Source: Udeniomyces pyricola
Taxonomy: Eukaryota > Basidiomycota > Tremellomycetes > Cystofilobasidiales > Mrakiaceae
Length of the DNA: 64,000 nucleotides
Direction of reading: 5' to 3'
NCBI GenBank assembly: GCA_039545295.1
Contig: BCIK01000010.1
Location: forward strand, 513,155-577,154
Shown here: positions 46,311 to 57,556 of the stretch, piece after piece
Layout: each line of letters starts with the position of its first letter
Numbering within the stretch: position 1 is the first letter of the stretch
Notes under the pieces: model-generated
What the model saw: the letters and a program-made list of their open reading frames with translations, nothing else
What the model was told of the DNA's origin: nothing
Databases searched by the model: none
Program-made: the position numbers and the translations under genes

Positions 46311-48436
46311 TCAGGTTTCTTTCTTGAATGGCTGGGGCAACGACGTTTGTTGTAACGAGATGAACCCCGAAGGAAGCGCCGAAGGTTGATACGGAGGTTT
46401 CTTCGATCCCTGCTGTTGTTGCTGCTGTTGCATTAGCTTGGGACCAGAAGGAGCGTTGAGGTATGCTTTCGGATGTTTCGGTGGAGAGCCAGGTCTCGAT
46501 GATGATCCGGACGAAAGACCCGGTTTGGACTCCGTCTGGACGACGACGAGGGAGGAAAGTTGAGTGGGGTTGTTAGTCGGGAGGAGACTGTCCGGATCGA
46601 GTTTCTTCTGAGACGAGGAGGATGATGATGATGACGATGAGCGAGAGATTGAAGAAGGGAGGGGACCGAACGCCCGTTCGTAAGCCTCAAGACGCGAGGT
46701 AAGTTTCGAGACTTGGGCTTCAGTTCGGTCGAGGTCGGCACTTCAGAGTGAGTGAGTGAGTGAAACGGAAGGAGAGAGCGAAGTGCAAGGAGGGAATTTG
46801 GAGAAAGGGGGCCCGGGTAGATGAAAAAGAAGTGAATTAGAGAGAGAGACGACATGGTAAGCAAAATCGACTCTTGCAAGCATGTCTTTCTGGCGAAAGG
46901 CCAAGATAAGATGCACGACATCAAGAACCAAAGAAAAAAAAAAACAGAAGAAAGAAGACGTACTCGAGAGATCGAATCATCTCGTGCGATTCTAGCAGAT
47001 TCCGACGAGCAGATAGATAGAAGGGTTCCAATGGTGAAACAAAAGAAAAGAAAAGAAAGAGATGTAGAAGAGCAAGAACATGAATTAGATCGACATGAGT
47101 CTTTTGATTAGCACCTTGTCAGAAGGCCACTTCCTGCGAAAACGTGTCTATCGACTGCAAGATTTCTGCTGCAATCCTTCCTAGCTAACGAAAGAAGCGG
47201 TTCAAATCACAACTTTCGCGAGAGAGGATAAAGCAAAAGATGAATAAATCTCACCTTGAACCGCTGCTTCGAACCGAGTCCGTTCCCCTCTAGGTCCTCC
47301 CCAACCTTCCAATTCCTCCAAAACCCTCCCAAGCTCCACGTTTTCCTCCGTCAACAGCCTCATCCGCTCCACGACTTTTCCCAGGTCCACTCTCGGCCGC
47401 TTCGGGACCTTGACGGGGGTTCTCTGCTTGGGTTTCGGCGTGTCTTGACCGTCCTCTTGGTCAGTCGACACCATCTTTGACTCCACTTTCATCCCTGACG
47501 TTTCAGCAGTCAATCCCGTCTCCTCCCGCTCCACCACTGCCTCTCCCTTTTCCTTTCCAACGTCATCTTCATCAGCCAGAACGGACCGAAGGAGAGTGTT
47601 CTCCTGAACGAGATGCAACGTCCTCTGTCGCAACTGCGCTAGGATCGGGACGAGTTCCGGGGGTAGTTCAACGGTCGTCGCCGAAGCAGCCGTCGCTAAT
47701 GGAGGTAATGGCAACGAAGTCAACAGAGATGGTGCGTCTTTGCCCTGGTTCAATTCGAGTGGGGAAGGGGAAGGAAGGGGGTACCGAAAGAATTCCGCTG
47801 GCGGAGGAGGGGGACGCGACGCTGGGTTCTGTGAGAGCGCCGCGAGAGTGTCGAGTAGACTCTTGACGTGGTTTTCCTTTAGTTGCAATCTTCGAAGGAG
47901 GTTGATCTCACGGGGCGATAAGGGAGACTCAGATAGGTTTGGCGTCGATGGATGGGTCATGTTTCTGCCTTTGGGCGAAGCTGAGTTGGACGCGCGAGCG
48001 GAGTGAGTGGTCGAATGGGAGGTGGGCAAAGTGTATGGTTCATCGTCTGCTGTGATTGGAGGATCAGAGTCGGGTGAGGGAGGGGGAGGAGAAAGCCGAG
48101 GCCGTTTGCTGGTTGAACGAGAACCAGACTGGGTTGGCGAGGGAGACCGTGACTGAAGGAAGATTCATAAAGAGGGTTCAATCAAGCCAAGATGATGATG
48201 ACGTTAGCTCCAACGCAATGAACAATTTCCCCTCAAACCTACAAAGGGTACATGTCTTAGAATGGCCCAACATGTATTCTTGAAGGGTCTGGCAGCAAGG
48301 GGTGACGATGAGCTAAGAAAGATAGGCGACGTTTCTCGATCAGTCAGTTACACGTCCATCGATTAAAGTGCGACGCAACAATCCCAAGAGGTGTATAGCC
48401 AGAAAGAGGTGGCTCACGTTCTCTTTTGTCAGTCAT
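46311..48436 (-). CDS. coiled-coil protein, possibly WTAP/Mum2-like
   Basis: Not firmly recognised. Five exons join with consistent phases: 48354-48436, 48243-48312, 47255-48152, 46964-46991 (28 bases) and 46311-46740, giving 502 residues. The large exon has a basic Pro/Ser region (TSKRPRLSPPPPSPDSD), then helices NLLRRLQLKENHVKSLLDTL, LAQLRQRTLHLVQENTLLRS and VVERMRLLTEENVELGRVLE. The microexon supplies ESHEMIRSL and the last exon continues DADLDRTEAQVSKL before a Ser-rich, Gln-rich tail. The order ENxELGR then a short linker then a LDADLD-like helix recalls WTAP, a partner of the mRNA m6A methyltransferase, but this is only inference. The first two exons (MTDKREREPPLSGYTPLG) are weakly supported; the donor of exon 1 is non-ideal. 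Confidence 0.55.
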
Positions 48437-49404
48437 AGTAATATCAATAATGCTTGGCTCGTCCGTCTGGGTCATAAGGCTATGTGGTTACGATTCGAGA
48501 TCGATGGGATGGACGGAGACCAGGAAAGAGAAGGGGGGGGGGGGCAAGCAGAGGAGGCTGTTGTCGACGACGCGTCTGCTTGATTGATGTCAGCTCGATA
48601 GACGTCTGTCAAAGTGTGGTAGGTGCTGACCCCGAGCAAAACTTGGAAACTAAACGAAAGAGGAGTAGATGGACTCGGTCGACCTGAGGAGATGTTGTTG
48701 GGAGCTCGAGGAACGGCGGTACCAGGACAAGGGAGTCGGTCGGTGTTGGGTAGAGATCTAGTATGTCAACGGCGCAGGTCCGAAGCCTTACTAATCAATT
48801 GATTATAGTGTATGTTTCTTTATATTCACTATAATTGCCCCTACGCGGTTATAGTCACCGAAAACTTCGTGCACATATGTATACTGGCGCCAGCCGGCCC
48901 ATACATGCATGCAATGAACTTCCCTTCATGAATACGCGGCCATATACATATTGTCAACTCCCGTTTCAGTTCAACAAGAAGTTTAGAGCTAGCTATATAG
49001 GCTAGAAGCAAGGCGAGAGAGAAACCATGTGGATCAACCAACAGGATACAAATGTCAAGGAGAACCACGTCAAAGTCGAGAATGAGATAAATGACAGAAT
49101 GAAGAGAAGAGGAGAAAGACGAAGGAAACTGGGATGATCAAAACCGTATGATGGAGGAGTAGTGTACGTGCAAGTGAAGGATGGGAGACATGGTAAGACG
49201 GAAAAGAAAAACAAGCGGCAGCTCAGGCGAACACAAAGACCAGGAAGTTAGTAGAAGAATAAAGAGATGAAAGAGAGAAAAAGAACCGGGAAAGAAGTCG
49301 AACCGAGGGAAAAAGGGCAAAAAGAACCTGAGAAAGATGAATGGCTGAAAGAAAAAGGTAGGACAGAGCGTCATGCAATGAAAATAGCGGGACAAGGAAA
49401 CCGT
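48437..49404. other. intergenic region
   Basis: Promoter of the coiled-coil gene and 3' flank of the large Ser-rich gene, both on minus. AT-rich around 48780-49000; a G-run lies at 48533-48543. No gene was recognised. Confidence 0.4.
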
Positions 49405-52400
49405 TCAAAGCTCAATGATCTCTCCATCGTCATCGCAGCAGCTTGAGATCCCGCGAAAGTCAATGACATCGAGCGGTGATGCATAAGGCAAGGGTTGGTT
49501 CTTTGGATCGACAAACTTGCGGATGATTGAGGCATTCCGTTTGAGGCCTGAAGAAGCAGACGAGATCGAGGCTCGGTTGGTTCGGCCCGTCTTTGGATCG
49601 GCCCCGGGCGAGCTGGATGAGGTTGACGATGTTAAACGGGAAGCTGCAGGGGCTTGGAAAGAGACAGACTCTCGATGAGGCTTGAGCACCCATTGACCGC
49701 TTGCCTTCTTTCTTGACCGATGGACGCGTCGACCGTACTCGTCCTCTTCAGAGCAGGAAGACTCGTCCTCCTCATCGGGCGGCACGATTGAACAAAGCCC
49801 CGGCGCAATGGAAGTGGATGAAGAGGAGGTTGGAATCATTGGGATCGAAGAGGAGGAAGATGGCAGAATGTACGAGTTGAGGGTTGAAGTAAGGTTTGTA
49901 AAGGAGAACCGGGAGGGAGCCACAGTCGGCGCCGTTACGGACGACGACGAAGTTGATAGCGGGAAAGGAGGCAGGCGAGATGGATGTGGGGGGGACAGCG
50001 CCAAGCTGGAGTAATGCGAATAGTTGGAAGGAGAAGATGAGTAGGGGTCGGTGTGTGAAGATGATGAGCGAGAAAGAGGAGCCCCAGACGAAGAACGAGC
50101 CCCGGACGGGGAAACGATTCGATTGTTGGACGACAACGAGCGCGACAGAAGCGGTTGTGCGCGGTCAAACGCCGAGGCTGGAGGGTCGTTGTAGCCGTCT
50201 TGTGGAGCTCGATCCATGTACGACGGTGAAGAGAACGAGCCGAAAGACGGCATCGGAAGTTCCTCGTCAAAGGACGAGTCCTCGCTCGAGCGGTCGGCGT
50301 TGGGACTTGGAGGGACGACCCAAGTTCCAAACGGCTTGTAGTCCTCTTCGTCGTCGTCGAGATGCGGAGTCTGGAGCAAGGGAAGGCTTGGTGCGATCGG
50401 CTTGGAAGGTGTCGTAGACGCAGGAGAAGCCTGAGGAAAGCGCCATTGGCGAACAGTGACTGAGTTGGTTGGGCGATGTCGCGGAGGAGGGGGAGTTTCG
50501 ACAAGCATCGGCTTAGACGGAGATGAAGAGAAAGTTGGCAGGGATGAGGGAAGCACCGTAGGAAGGTTAGTGATTCCCGAGGCTCCGAGAACGGTAGGCG
50601 AAGGGGTGACACGAGTAACGTTGCTCCCCACGTTGCTGGATGAGAAGCCTGGCGTCGCTTGCTGAACGGGCGTACGAGCATCGGAAAGGTCCCCTCCATC
50701 CTCGTCAGCGTACCCGAAAGTGTTCTCCTCGTCCTCTTCTCCCATATAAGGCTGCCTGCTGAATTCTTCAACCTCATCCACGTCAAACTCGCCGAGGCCA
50801 TCTTCAAGATCGAGCCCGAGAGCGATATTGTCATCACTCTCCTCGAAGCTCTGCCCGCTATAGCCTCCACTGGTTCCAAAGCTGTCGTCCCCGTCAGCGG
50901 ATGGAATGAAGCTTGTCGACGCGGCAAAGGAATCGTTTTCTTCCTCTTCCTCGACAAGCGACTCAAGTGGACGAAGCAACGGGACGACCCCAAAGTCGGC
51001 GAGGTCGATTTCATTGGCATTCTTGGCGAGGGTCGAGCCCCAGGGAGGATAATTGCTCGTTTCGTACCTGCAACAAGAGGCACAAGCGGATGAGAGATAT
51101 ACACAGGTCAAAAGCATGTTAGTGAGGTGTTGCGACGCGATTCTAGCTAAGCGAGGATGTCAAACTTACGGCTCGGACGTGTCGACGTCGCCATTTGAAC
51201 TGCACGACGAGAGCATGGAAGGCGTCCTCGAAGTCGAACCTGCACTCGTCACGGTCGTTCCAAACGAGAACCGTGAAAGCGAGCCCGACGCGTTGGAGCC
51301 GCCCTCGCTGCCGGAGCCGTTGTTGCTAAGGGGGGGTGTCAAGGGACTCGCGCCAAGATCGTCGATGATCCTCCTTGATTTGTCGTCAAACGCGTGAGCT
51401 TTTCTGTCTCCCATCTCTTTCTCCGTGGCTTCAGCTTCAATCGCGGCGGATCGCTCTGCCTCGGCCTCCCTCGCCCGGCGGTCCTCGCCCACGGCTTCAG
51501 CAATTCTCCTTTCCCTCAAATCCTGCTCTTCCTTGAGGGCATCTTGGGCAGCCTTGCGGCCTTCCTCCGATCGGGCAAGAGACGAGGCGAGTCCAAAGAG
51601 CTGGTCGCGCATCTCCTCGACAAGACGTGTCTGAGCGACGACATGGGCAGCATCGGGCACGGCAGCGGAGCTTGAACCGTTGCGGGAAGCTGAATCGATG
51701 GAAGCAAGTCGGTCGCCAACTGAAGAAAAAAAAACATTACAGAAAAGTCAGCCACATTCTTCCGTGGAGCAACAGTGAGAGGGAGAAGATGTAGAGTGAG
51801 CTTACGTTTCCTGATCCTTTCCCTAGCAAGATCTCTCTCGATTCCGCTGATCCGCTTTTCTTCCGACAGCTTCTCCTCCAAACCTTTGCATCGCGTTCTC
51901 CAACCATCGACGTCCTCGAGCAACGAATCGCGTTCCGCCTCGACCCGCTCACATTTCTCCCTCCACCAAGCAACAGTCGTCGACTCAACCTCAGCTTCCT
52001 CCCCTCGAACCTTTCGATCTTCGTCACTGACTGCCTCATCAGATTGAATAGACGCTCGAAATGGGTCTACAGCATTGGCGATTTCCTCTTCCTTTGTCTC
52101 TTCGTCGACATTGACGGTAATTGAATGAGCCGGGATTGAGGGCGAATGCCCCTCGTCCTCGTCACGCTCGCCCACGTCGGAAAGGATCCGGCGTACGTGA
52201 GACTCGCCGCCGAGAGAGAGCGGCCTCGATGGGCACTTACCGAGCGACCTGGGGCCGGGCGGGGCAACGATTTGGGAAGGGCTAGCGCCGCCGAGCCTGA
52301 TGCCTGGACTGCCAAAGCCGGCGAGGGAATTGCTTCTCTGCGGTGAGGGCGTAGGCGAGGTGTTTGAGCGGCGGTACGAGATAGAGGATCGACGAGACTC

Positions 52401-55094
52401 TTGGCCATTGGACGATGCACGACCTCCGATTGGGATGGATGAGGACGAAGAGAGAGACGAAGCAGTCGAGGAGATGGAGAGGTTGGACTTAGAACCAGAG
52501 ACGCTAGTCGGAAGGAAAGGACGCCCGTACCCAATCGAGCCATAGCGTGGCAAATTGGAAGGACTGGCGTTGTTGCTAGCGTCGTAGGAAGACGACGGCC
52601 AGCCACTGCCAAAGGGAACAGAAGTGCTTCCGAAAGAGGACTCCGACGAGACCGACTCGTTGGGGGACTCGGTCCGCGACGTGCGATTTGAAGTGGCAGA
52701 TGTGGGAGGCGTCCCAAGCGTCAGGCTAAGGGGGCGAAGACCTCGAGTAGGAGGTGAAGAGGCAGAAGAGAGATCAAAGGCCCGAGTAGATGAGGAAGAA
52801 GGAGGAGTAGCGAGGGTGAGAGGACGAAGACCTCGAGTCGATGGGGTCGTCGCCACAGGGGTAGCAGGAGCCGCGGGGATCGAAGGAGGCGTCGCCGGTG
52901 CATCGGCCAGTACAGGAAGGGAAGGGGAAGGTGCGGATCGAGGGAAGCTGAACGTTTTGAATCTCTGCGTCTCGTCGAAAGGAGCAGGCGCGGTCGAAGT
53001 AGGGGGGAAACCTTGCTCCGACGCGAGAGAAGTCGAAGGCTCAGAGAGGGGGGGTGTTGCGGTCAAAGGAGGCTTGGATCCAAACGAGAAGGTCTTCATC
53101 CTGTCCGCTCCTTCTCGAAGAGGAGGGGACGCCAGAGTCGAAGATTGGGCGAGGGGAGAGGATGTGAAGGGCGGCTGAAGATCCGAGAGGGAGGACGATG
53201 AGACCATCCGCGGCTTGGCAAAGCTTGAACCTTGGAACCGTTTGAGTTCTTCATCTACTGTCGCCGTTGGATACGCAAGCGTGGGTGAGGACGATCGCCC
53301 GAACGAGGACGAAAAGGAAGCAGGGCTCCCAAGCCGAAGAGGTCGGGATTGCACCTGCCTTGTTCTGGACTCACCTAAGCCTCGCGCCTTCTTGCCTTCC
53401 TCCTCTTCATCCTCCTCCTCCTCTTCTTCCTCCTGAATACCACCCAGTCCAAGGTTTGTAACGAATCCCTCCTGCCCGAACCGAGGACTGACGAGCGCAG
53501 GCAAACCCCCTAACGCGACTCCAAGTGTCGTGCCAGACGACGCAGACGCAGCGGGAGAGGAGGACGAAGAAGATGAGGAAGACGAGCTCGAGATAGTTGG
53601 CGAGACTTGGCCAGAATTTGAAAGTGAGAGGAGAACTGAAGCTGGAAGAAGCTTGCCGAACGAGTCCCTCTTGGTGAGCCCGCCCGAGCGAGTCGCGGAC
53701 GTCATCGGCGGGGCCTGTACAGTAGGGAACATGGAACGAGGCTCTGCGGAAGAATCACAGCAAATGTGTGCCGAAGAGAAGGGAAAAACAGGATGGAAAA
53801 GTAGAACATACAAACAAACAATGAGTTGAGATCTAAAAAGTACGACCCAATTCCAGTCAGCTTCTGTCAACACACCTTCGATTTCGATCTCAACGTTATC
53901 GTCACTTAAGTCAGGCAGGACGACTTTCGTCTCCTTTTCCTTGGGTTCGCTTGCCATCCATCCTTTGCCGCCTCCAAGACTCGGACTTCGCTTGCCTTCG
54001 AGCGCTTCGAGCGCTCGTCGGCGGACGTCTGCGCTTGAGATGCCAAGATCCTTCTCACGTGCCTCTTTGGCCTGAACTTTAGCGGCGACCTCGGGAAGAA
54101 GCATGATGTCGAGGGAGTCGTGTCGCGTCGAGACGGAAAGAGACCGTCGGTGGGAGTGACGAGCGGCCAAGGGGCGACTGCTGCTGTTGGAAGGCTGCAG
54201 AGGGAGTGGCGAAGGGGAGGGCGATGCAGGAAAGCTTGACAAATTGGAGAAAGAGGGAGAAGGCCGTGACATGGTCATGGAAGCAGGACGAGGGCGGCTT
54301 TTGGAAGCGGCAGGAGGTGACGGCGAGGGTGTAGTCGAGAACTGGAAAGAGGGCGACAATCCGGCCGAGCCAGTCGGCGAGGGACCCAGGGGCGAAGGCC
54401 GCTTCGAGGTTGACATGGATCTTCGATGGGCATGACTCCCACCGGACCTCATTAATCCGACAGGTGTGCCGATCAGGGTTGGGCTGCGACTACCACCACT
54501 CGAGAGGTCGATCGGAATGCTCGTCGAGCGCGACATGACGCTCTTGAGGCTTGAGATGCTGCCACTAGCTCCAACCGAGGAGCGCTTGCGATGGTGGTAT
54601 TGCTTCTTGAGGTTTGTAGGCGAAGGAGAGCCTCCAGCGAGAGAGGAGATGGATCCGTTGGAGATAGAAGACGATAGAGAGGTGTTCGAGCCCATCGAGG
54701 AGGAAATGGACGAGCGTTTGGCCACTGAATTGCGCTTGGTCTTGCGATATGATTTGAGCTAAGACGAATATTGTGGAGAGGCGTCAGTTCATAACCGTGG
54801 TGAATTATCAGTGGGGTACAACATCACAACGCAGGGTGAGAAAGGTATAAGAAGGTAAGAAACAGTCAGCCCCACTGGCCTGCCCTAACGTTGGACGCGT
54901 GACATGACAGTGTAGATTGAACGAAGCAATCGACACACCTTCTTCCTTGCGGCCAGCAATATTTCCTCCCTGTTCCGAAGATCGTGAGAGGATGTTTCCT
55001 CTGGAGAAACGACCGGGGCAGCACCGGCCGAGGACGAAGACGAAGATGAAGCCAACGCGACGGGCGCGGCTGAGGGGGCAAGCATGGAAGGCAT
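49405..55094 (-). CDS. very large Ser-rich protein with central coiled coil
   Basis: Not recognised. Exon 1 starts at ATG 55094 (MPSMLAPSAAPVALASSSSS) and ends REEILLAARKK in phase 0. Exon 2 opens after an acceptor near 54760 and reads LKSYRKTKRNSVAKRSSISS, forming one basic amphipathic helix across the junction. Long Ser/Pro-rich exons follow with many RRSLSVS- and KRSSV-like sites that look like kinase targets. After an acidic patch (DLSDDNVEIEIEG) and more low-complexity sequence, a coiled coil begins VAWWREKCERVEAERDSLLE. It continues across introns through RLVEEMRDQLFGLASSLARS and EEQDLRERRIAEAVGED. The final exon (about 49405-51066) starts YETSNYPPWGSTLAKNANEI, is Ser-rich with acidic blocks, and ends VIDFRGISSCCDDDGEIIEL. 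It resembles a scaffold at cortex or microtubules in composition only. Confidence 0.65.
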
Positions 55095-56464
55095 TCGGGC
55101 AAAGGGTCGATTTGTGTTGGCGCCTCGGAAGGGACTGGTAGGAAGGCAGAGGAAGCCTCTTTCAAAGAGTTGCTAAAAACCGCGCGGACGTGAGCTTGCA
55201 GTGAATGATAGAGCAAGACAAGAAGATGAGCTTCGGATTAAGCCAAGGATAGGAGACGAAAGCAAGGAAGAGGTGGCAAACGTGGAGTATAAGTGGTCGC
55301 GAAAGCACAGCCAAACGCTCGACGGGGGGAAGGGCAGAGAGGGGAGAGAGAAGAGCTCTCCGAGCAGATACCGGCAGCAACGATGAAGCGAAAGCAACAA
55401 GGTCCAACTTACAAGACTGGATGCGAAGGAGTGGCGAGATCAGGGCACGGGTGAAAGAGCAGAGGACAAGGCAATCAAGACAAGGAATTGCGTCGACACA
55501 GGAGTGTCGGCGGGGGGTTCAAGGTGGCCGAGAAAGGAGTGCGCAGGCGGGGGGTTTTGGTCGTCCGGTAGGACAAGGCAGGGGGCTACTTGAGGAGGAG
55601 GAGGCAATGTGCTGATAGGGACACCTGGGCGAAGGAGAGGAAGGGGCAAGTGCCTGAGCGATCAGAGCACTAGCTTATAGGCAGGAAGCAGAAAGAGAAT
55701 GGTGGAGACACCGAGAGAACGAGGGAGAGAGAGGGAGAACAGAGAGAACAGAGAGAGAGAAGAAGAGGGAGACTGGTGTCAGGCGGCGAACGAGCGAGAC
55801 GCGCAAGGGAGGAAGGAGAAGAACAAAAATCATTTACGCGTTGCATTTTCCGACGCGGCGCGGGCGGTTCGCAATATATAGCTTCCATCTCATCCTCAAT
55901 TTTTTTTCTTATCCGGTCACTTACTAAACAACTCCAGCCTATCAATCCATGTTAAGGGCGAAGGTCATCGGCGAGCTGCCAGCTGACGGCCACCACGTAC
56001 CGTATACACTATAACTCGCGCATGCTATATTTTGGCATGTTTTGTTGATCATCGCGACGCGTCGTCCGTCGCCTCGATTTCATTCAAGCGTAAACGAGTG
56101 CCGAGTGCCGAGTCTTCTTTTTCTGCGTCCAACTCCGCCTGGCTACAGTATCAGCTCGTCGTCCTCCCACGCTGGCTCCCGTCTTGATCCTGTTCGTACC
56201 GCAGTCGATACCACTGAGTGCAAGGATCCCTCATCGCGCTTGCCGCATCATAGACTATACATATATACTCACTGCCATCGGCAACGTTCACCTCCGCCAG
56301 CTACATTATAATAGCCCAGGTCCCGCAACCTCCCCTCGGCACCCTCTACGCGCTAACAATCGAACATTTTTGCCAGAACCGACGCGACCTCACTTGACAC
56401 GTCGACAGCAGTCTTTCACGACCGACAACGTATCATCATTCAACACTCTTCTTCAAGCTCAGCC
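55095..56464. promoter_or_regulatory. divergent promoter, large Ser-rich gene and RNase H2C
   Basis: 1.37 kb between two start codons on opposite strands. A GA-rich tract at 55700-55775 is CT-rich when read toward the minus-strand gene. The RNase H2C side (56040-56464) is a pyrimidine-rich leader. No exon was identified with confidence, although 5' untranslated exons could be present. Confidence 0.45.
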
Positions 56465-57556
56465 ATGTCGGCCCCGACCGTTCTCGCGCTCCCTTCTACC
56501 TCGATCCCAGCCTTCACTTCCTCCCATCCTTGCACGTCCAATCCTTCATCATCCCCGTCTACATCTGCGCCTGATCCGGCTCTTCAACCCAATCTCCTTC
56601 CCTTCCATATCGACTACTCCGGGCCCGCCCAGATCTCAACCTACTTCCTTACCAGACCTTACCCTGCGCCCTCCTCTACTTCAACCGACCCCTCCGCAGA
56701 CGCGACGGTCTCTCCCGAAAATCGCTTGCTTTCCGCCTTTCGCGGTCGTCAGCTCGTCGGCCAACCTCTCACCTTCCCTCAAGGATACACCGGTGTTATC
56801 CTCGACATCCCACCACCTCCGGCAACTCGATCCGCTCAGCCTTCCTTATCATCGACGGCGTTCCCCGCCCGTTCGTATCACGACCTCCAAGATGACCTCA
56901 ACGACCAACAGTCCAGCGGAATCATTCTCTCATCTGTGTCATCAGCCGGTAACACACTCAGATCATCTCGAACAAGACAGCAACCAGCTCGCTACGGCTC
57001 CCAAGCCTCCTCGTCGGTGAAGCCGAACCTAGCCCGTCCGGCCAAACGAAAGGCCGCGAAAATCAAGCTGGACTCGGATTCCGATTCGGATAACGAAGAC
57101 CAGGCAAGCAAATGGAGAGTTTTGAAGGTTGAGGACAGCGACAATGGTACTGAGGCGATGAACGATGTCGAGACTCCTGAAGACGACGCCATGGAACAGC
57201 AGCCATCAGCTGTTCTGGTCGTGGAACAACCCATTTCCACCCTAATCCCTTCTCACACCTCATCGACGCCGATACCCTCCACAAGCGACGAGATCTTACC
57301 ATCTCGGCCAACTACACTGTCATCACCACCCGTATCCGTCTCACAACCACCTTCTCCCGAATCGTCCGCATATTTACCTTTGCCACCCCCGATCCCTGCG
57401 AGAGAAATCACCGTGCGCTCCACTTTCGATGCCCTCATGCTCTGGTCACCCGATGATCCTGTCGATCCCGGACGTGATGAGTACTGCCGAGCATTTCAGA
57501 AGGGCGGGTGGGTGGAGCTCGCAGAGCGTTTGGCGGAGAGCGAGGAGGAAGATTGA
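56465..57556 (+). CDS. RNH203: ribonuclease H2 subunit C
   Basis: Non-catalytic subunit of RNase H2, which removes ribonucleotides from DNA and RNA from RNA:DNA hybrids in the nucleus. A single exon of 363 codons, the only clearly intronless gene here. The first conserved block is LLPFHIDYSGPAQISTYFLT with SAFRGRQLVGQPLTFPQGYT and GVILDIPPP. The second is STFDALMLWSPDDPVDPGRD with AFQKGGWVELAERLAE at the C-terminus. Between them lie roughly 190 residues of disordered, Ser-rich, partly basic then acidic sequence (KRKAAKIKLDSDSDSDNED), so the protein is more than twice the size of human RNASEH2C (164 residues). The basic patch could be a nuclear signal. The start is the first ATG after the CT-rich leader. 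Confidence 0.88.
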   Translation: MSAPTVLALPSTSIPAFTSSHPCTSNPSSSPSTSAPDPALQPNLLPFHIDYSGPAQISTYFLTRPYPAPSSTSTDPSADATVSPENRLLSAFRGRQLVGQPLTFPQGYTGVILDIPPPPATRSAQPSLSSTAFPARSYHDLQDDLNDQQSSGIILSSVSSAGNTLRSSRTRQQPARYGSQASSSVKPNLARPAKRKAAKIKLDSDSDSDNEDQASKWRVLKVEDSDNGTEAMNDVETPEDDAMEQQPSAVLVVEQPISTLIPSHTSSTPIPSTSDEILPSRPTTLSSPPVSVSQPPSPESSAYLPLPPPIPAREITVRSTFDALMLWSPDDPVDPGRDEYCRAFQKGGWVELAERLAESEEED

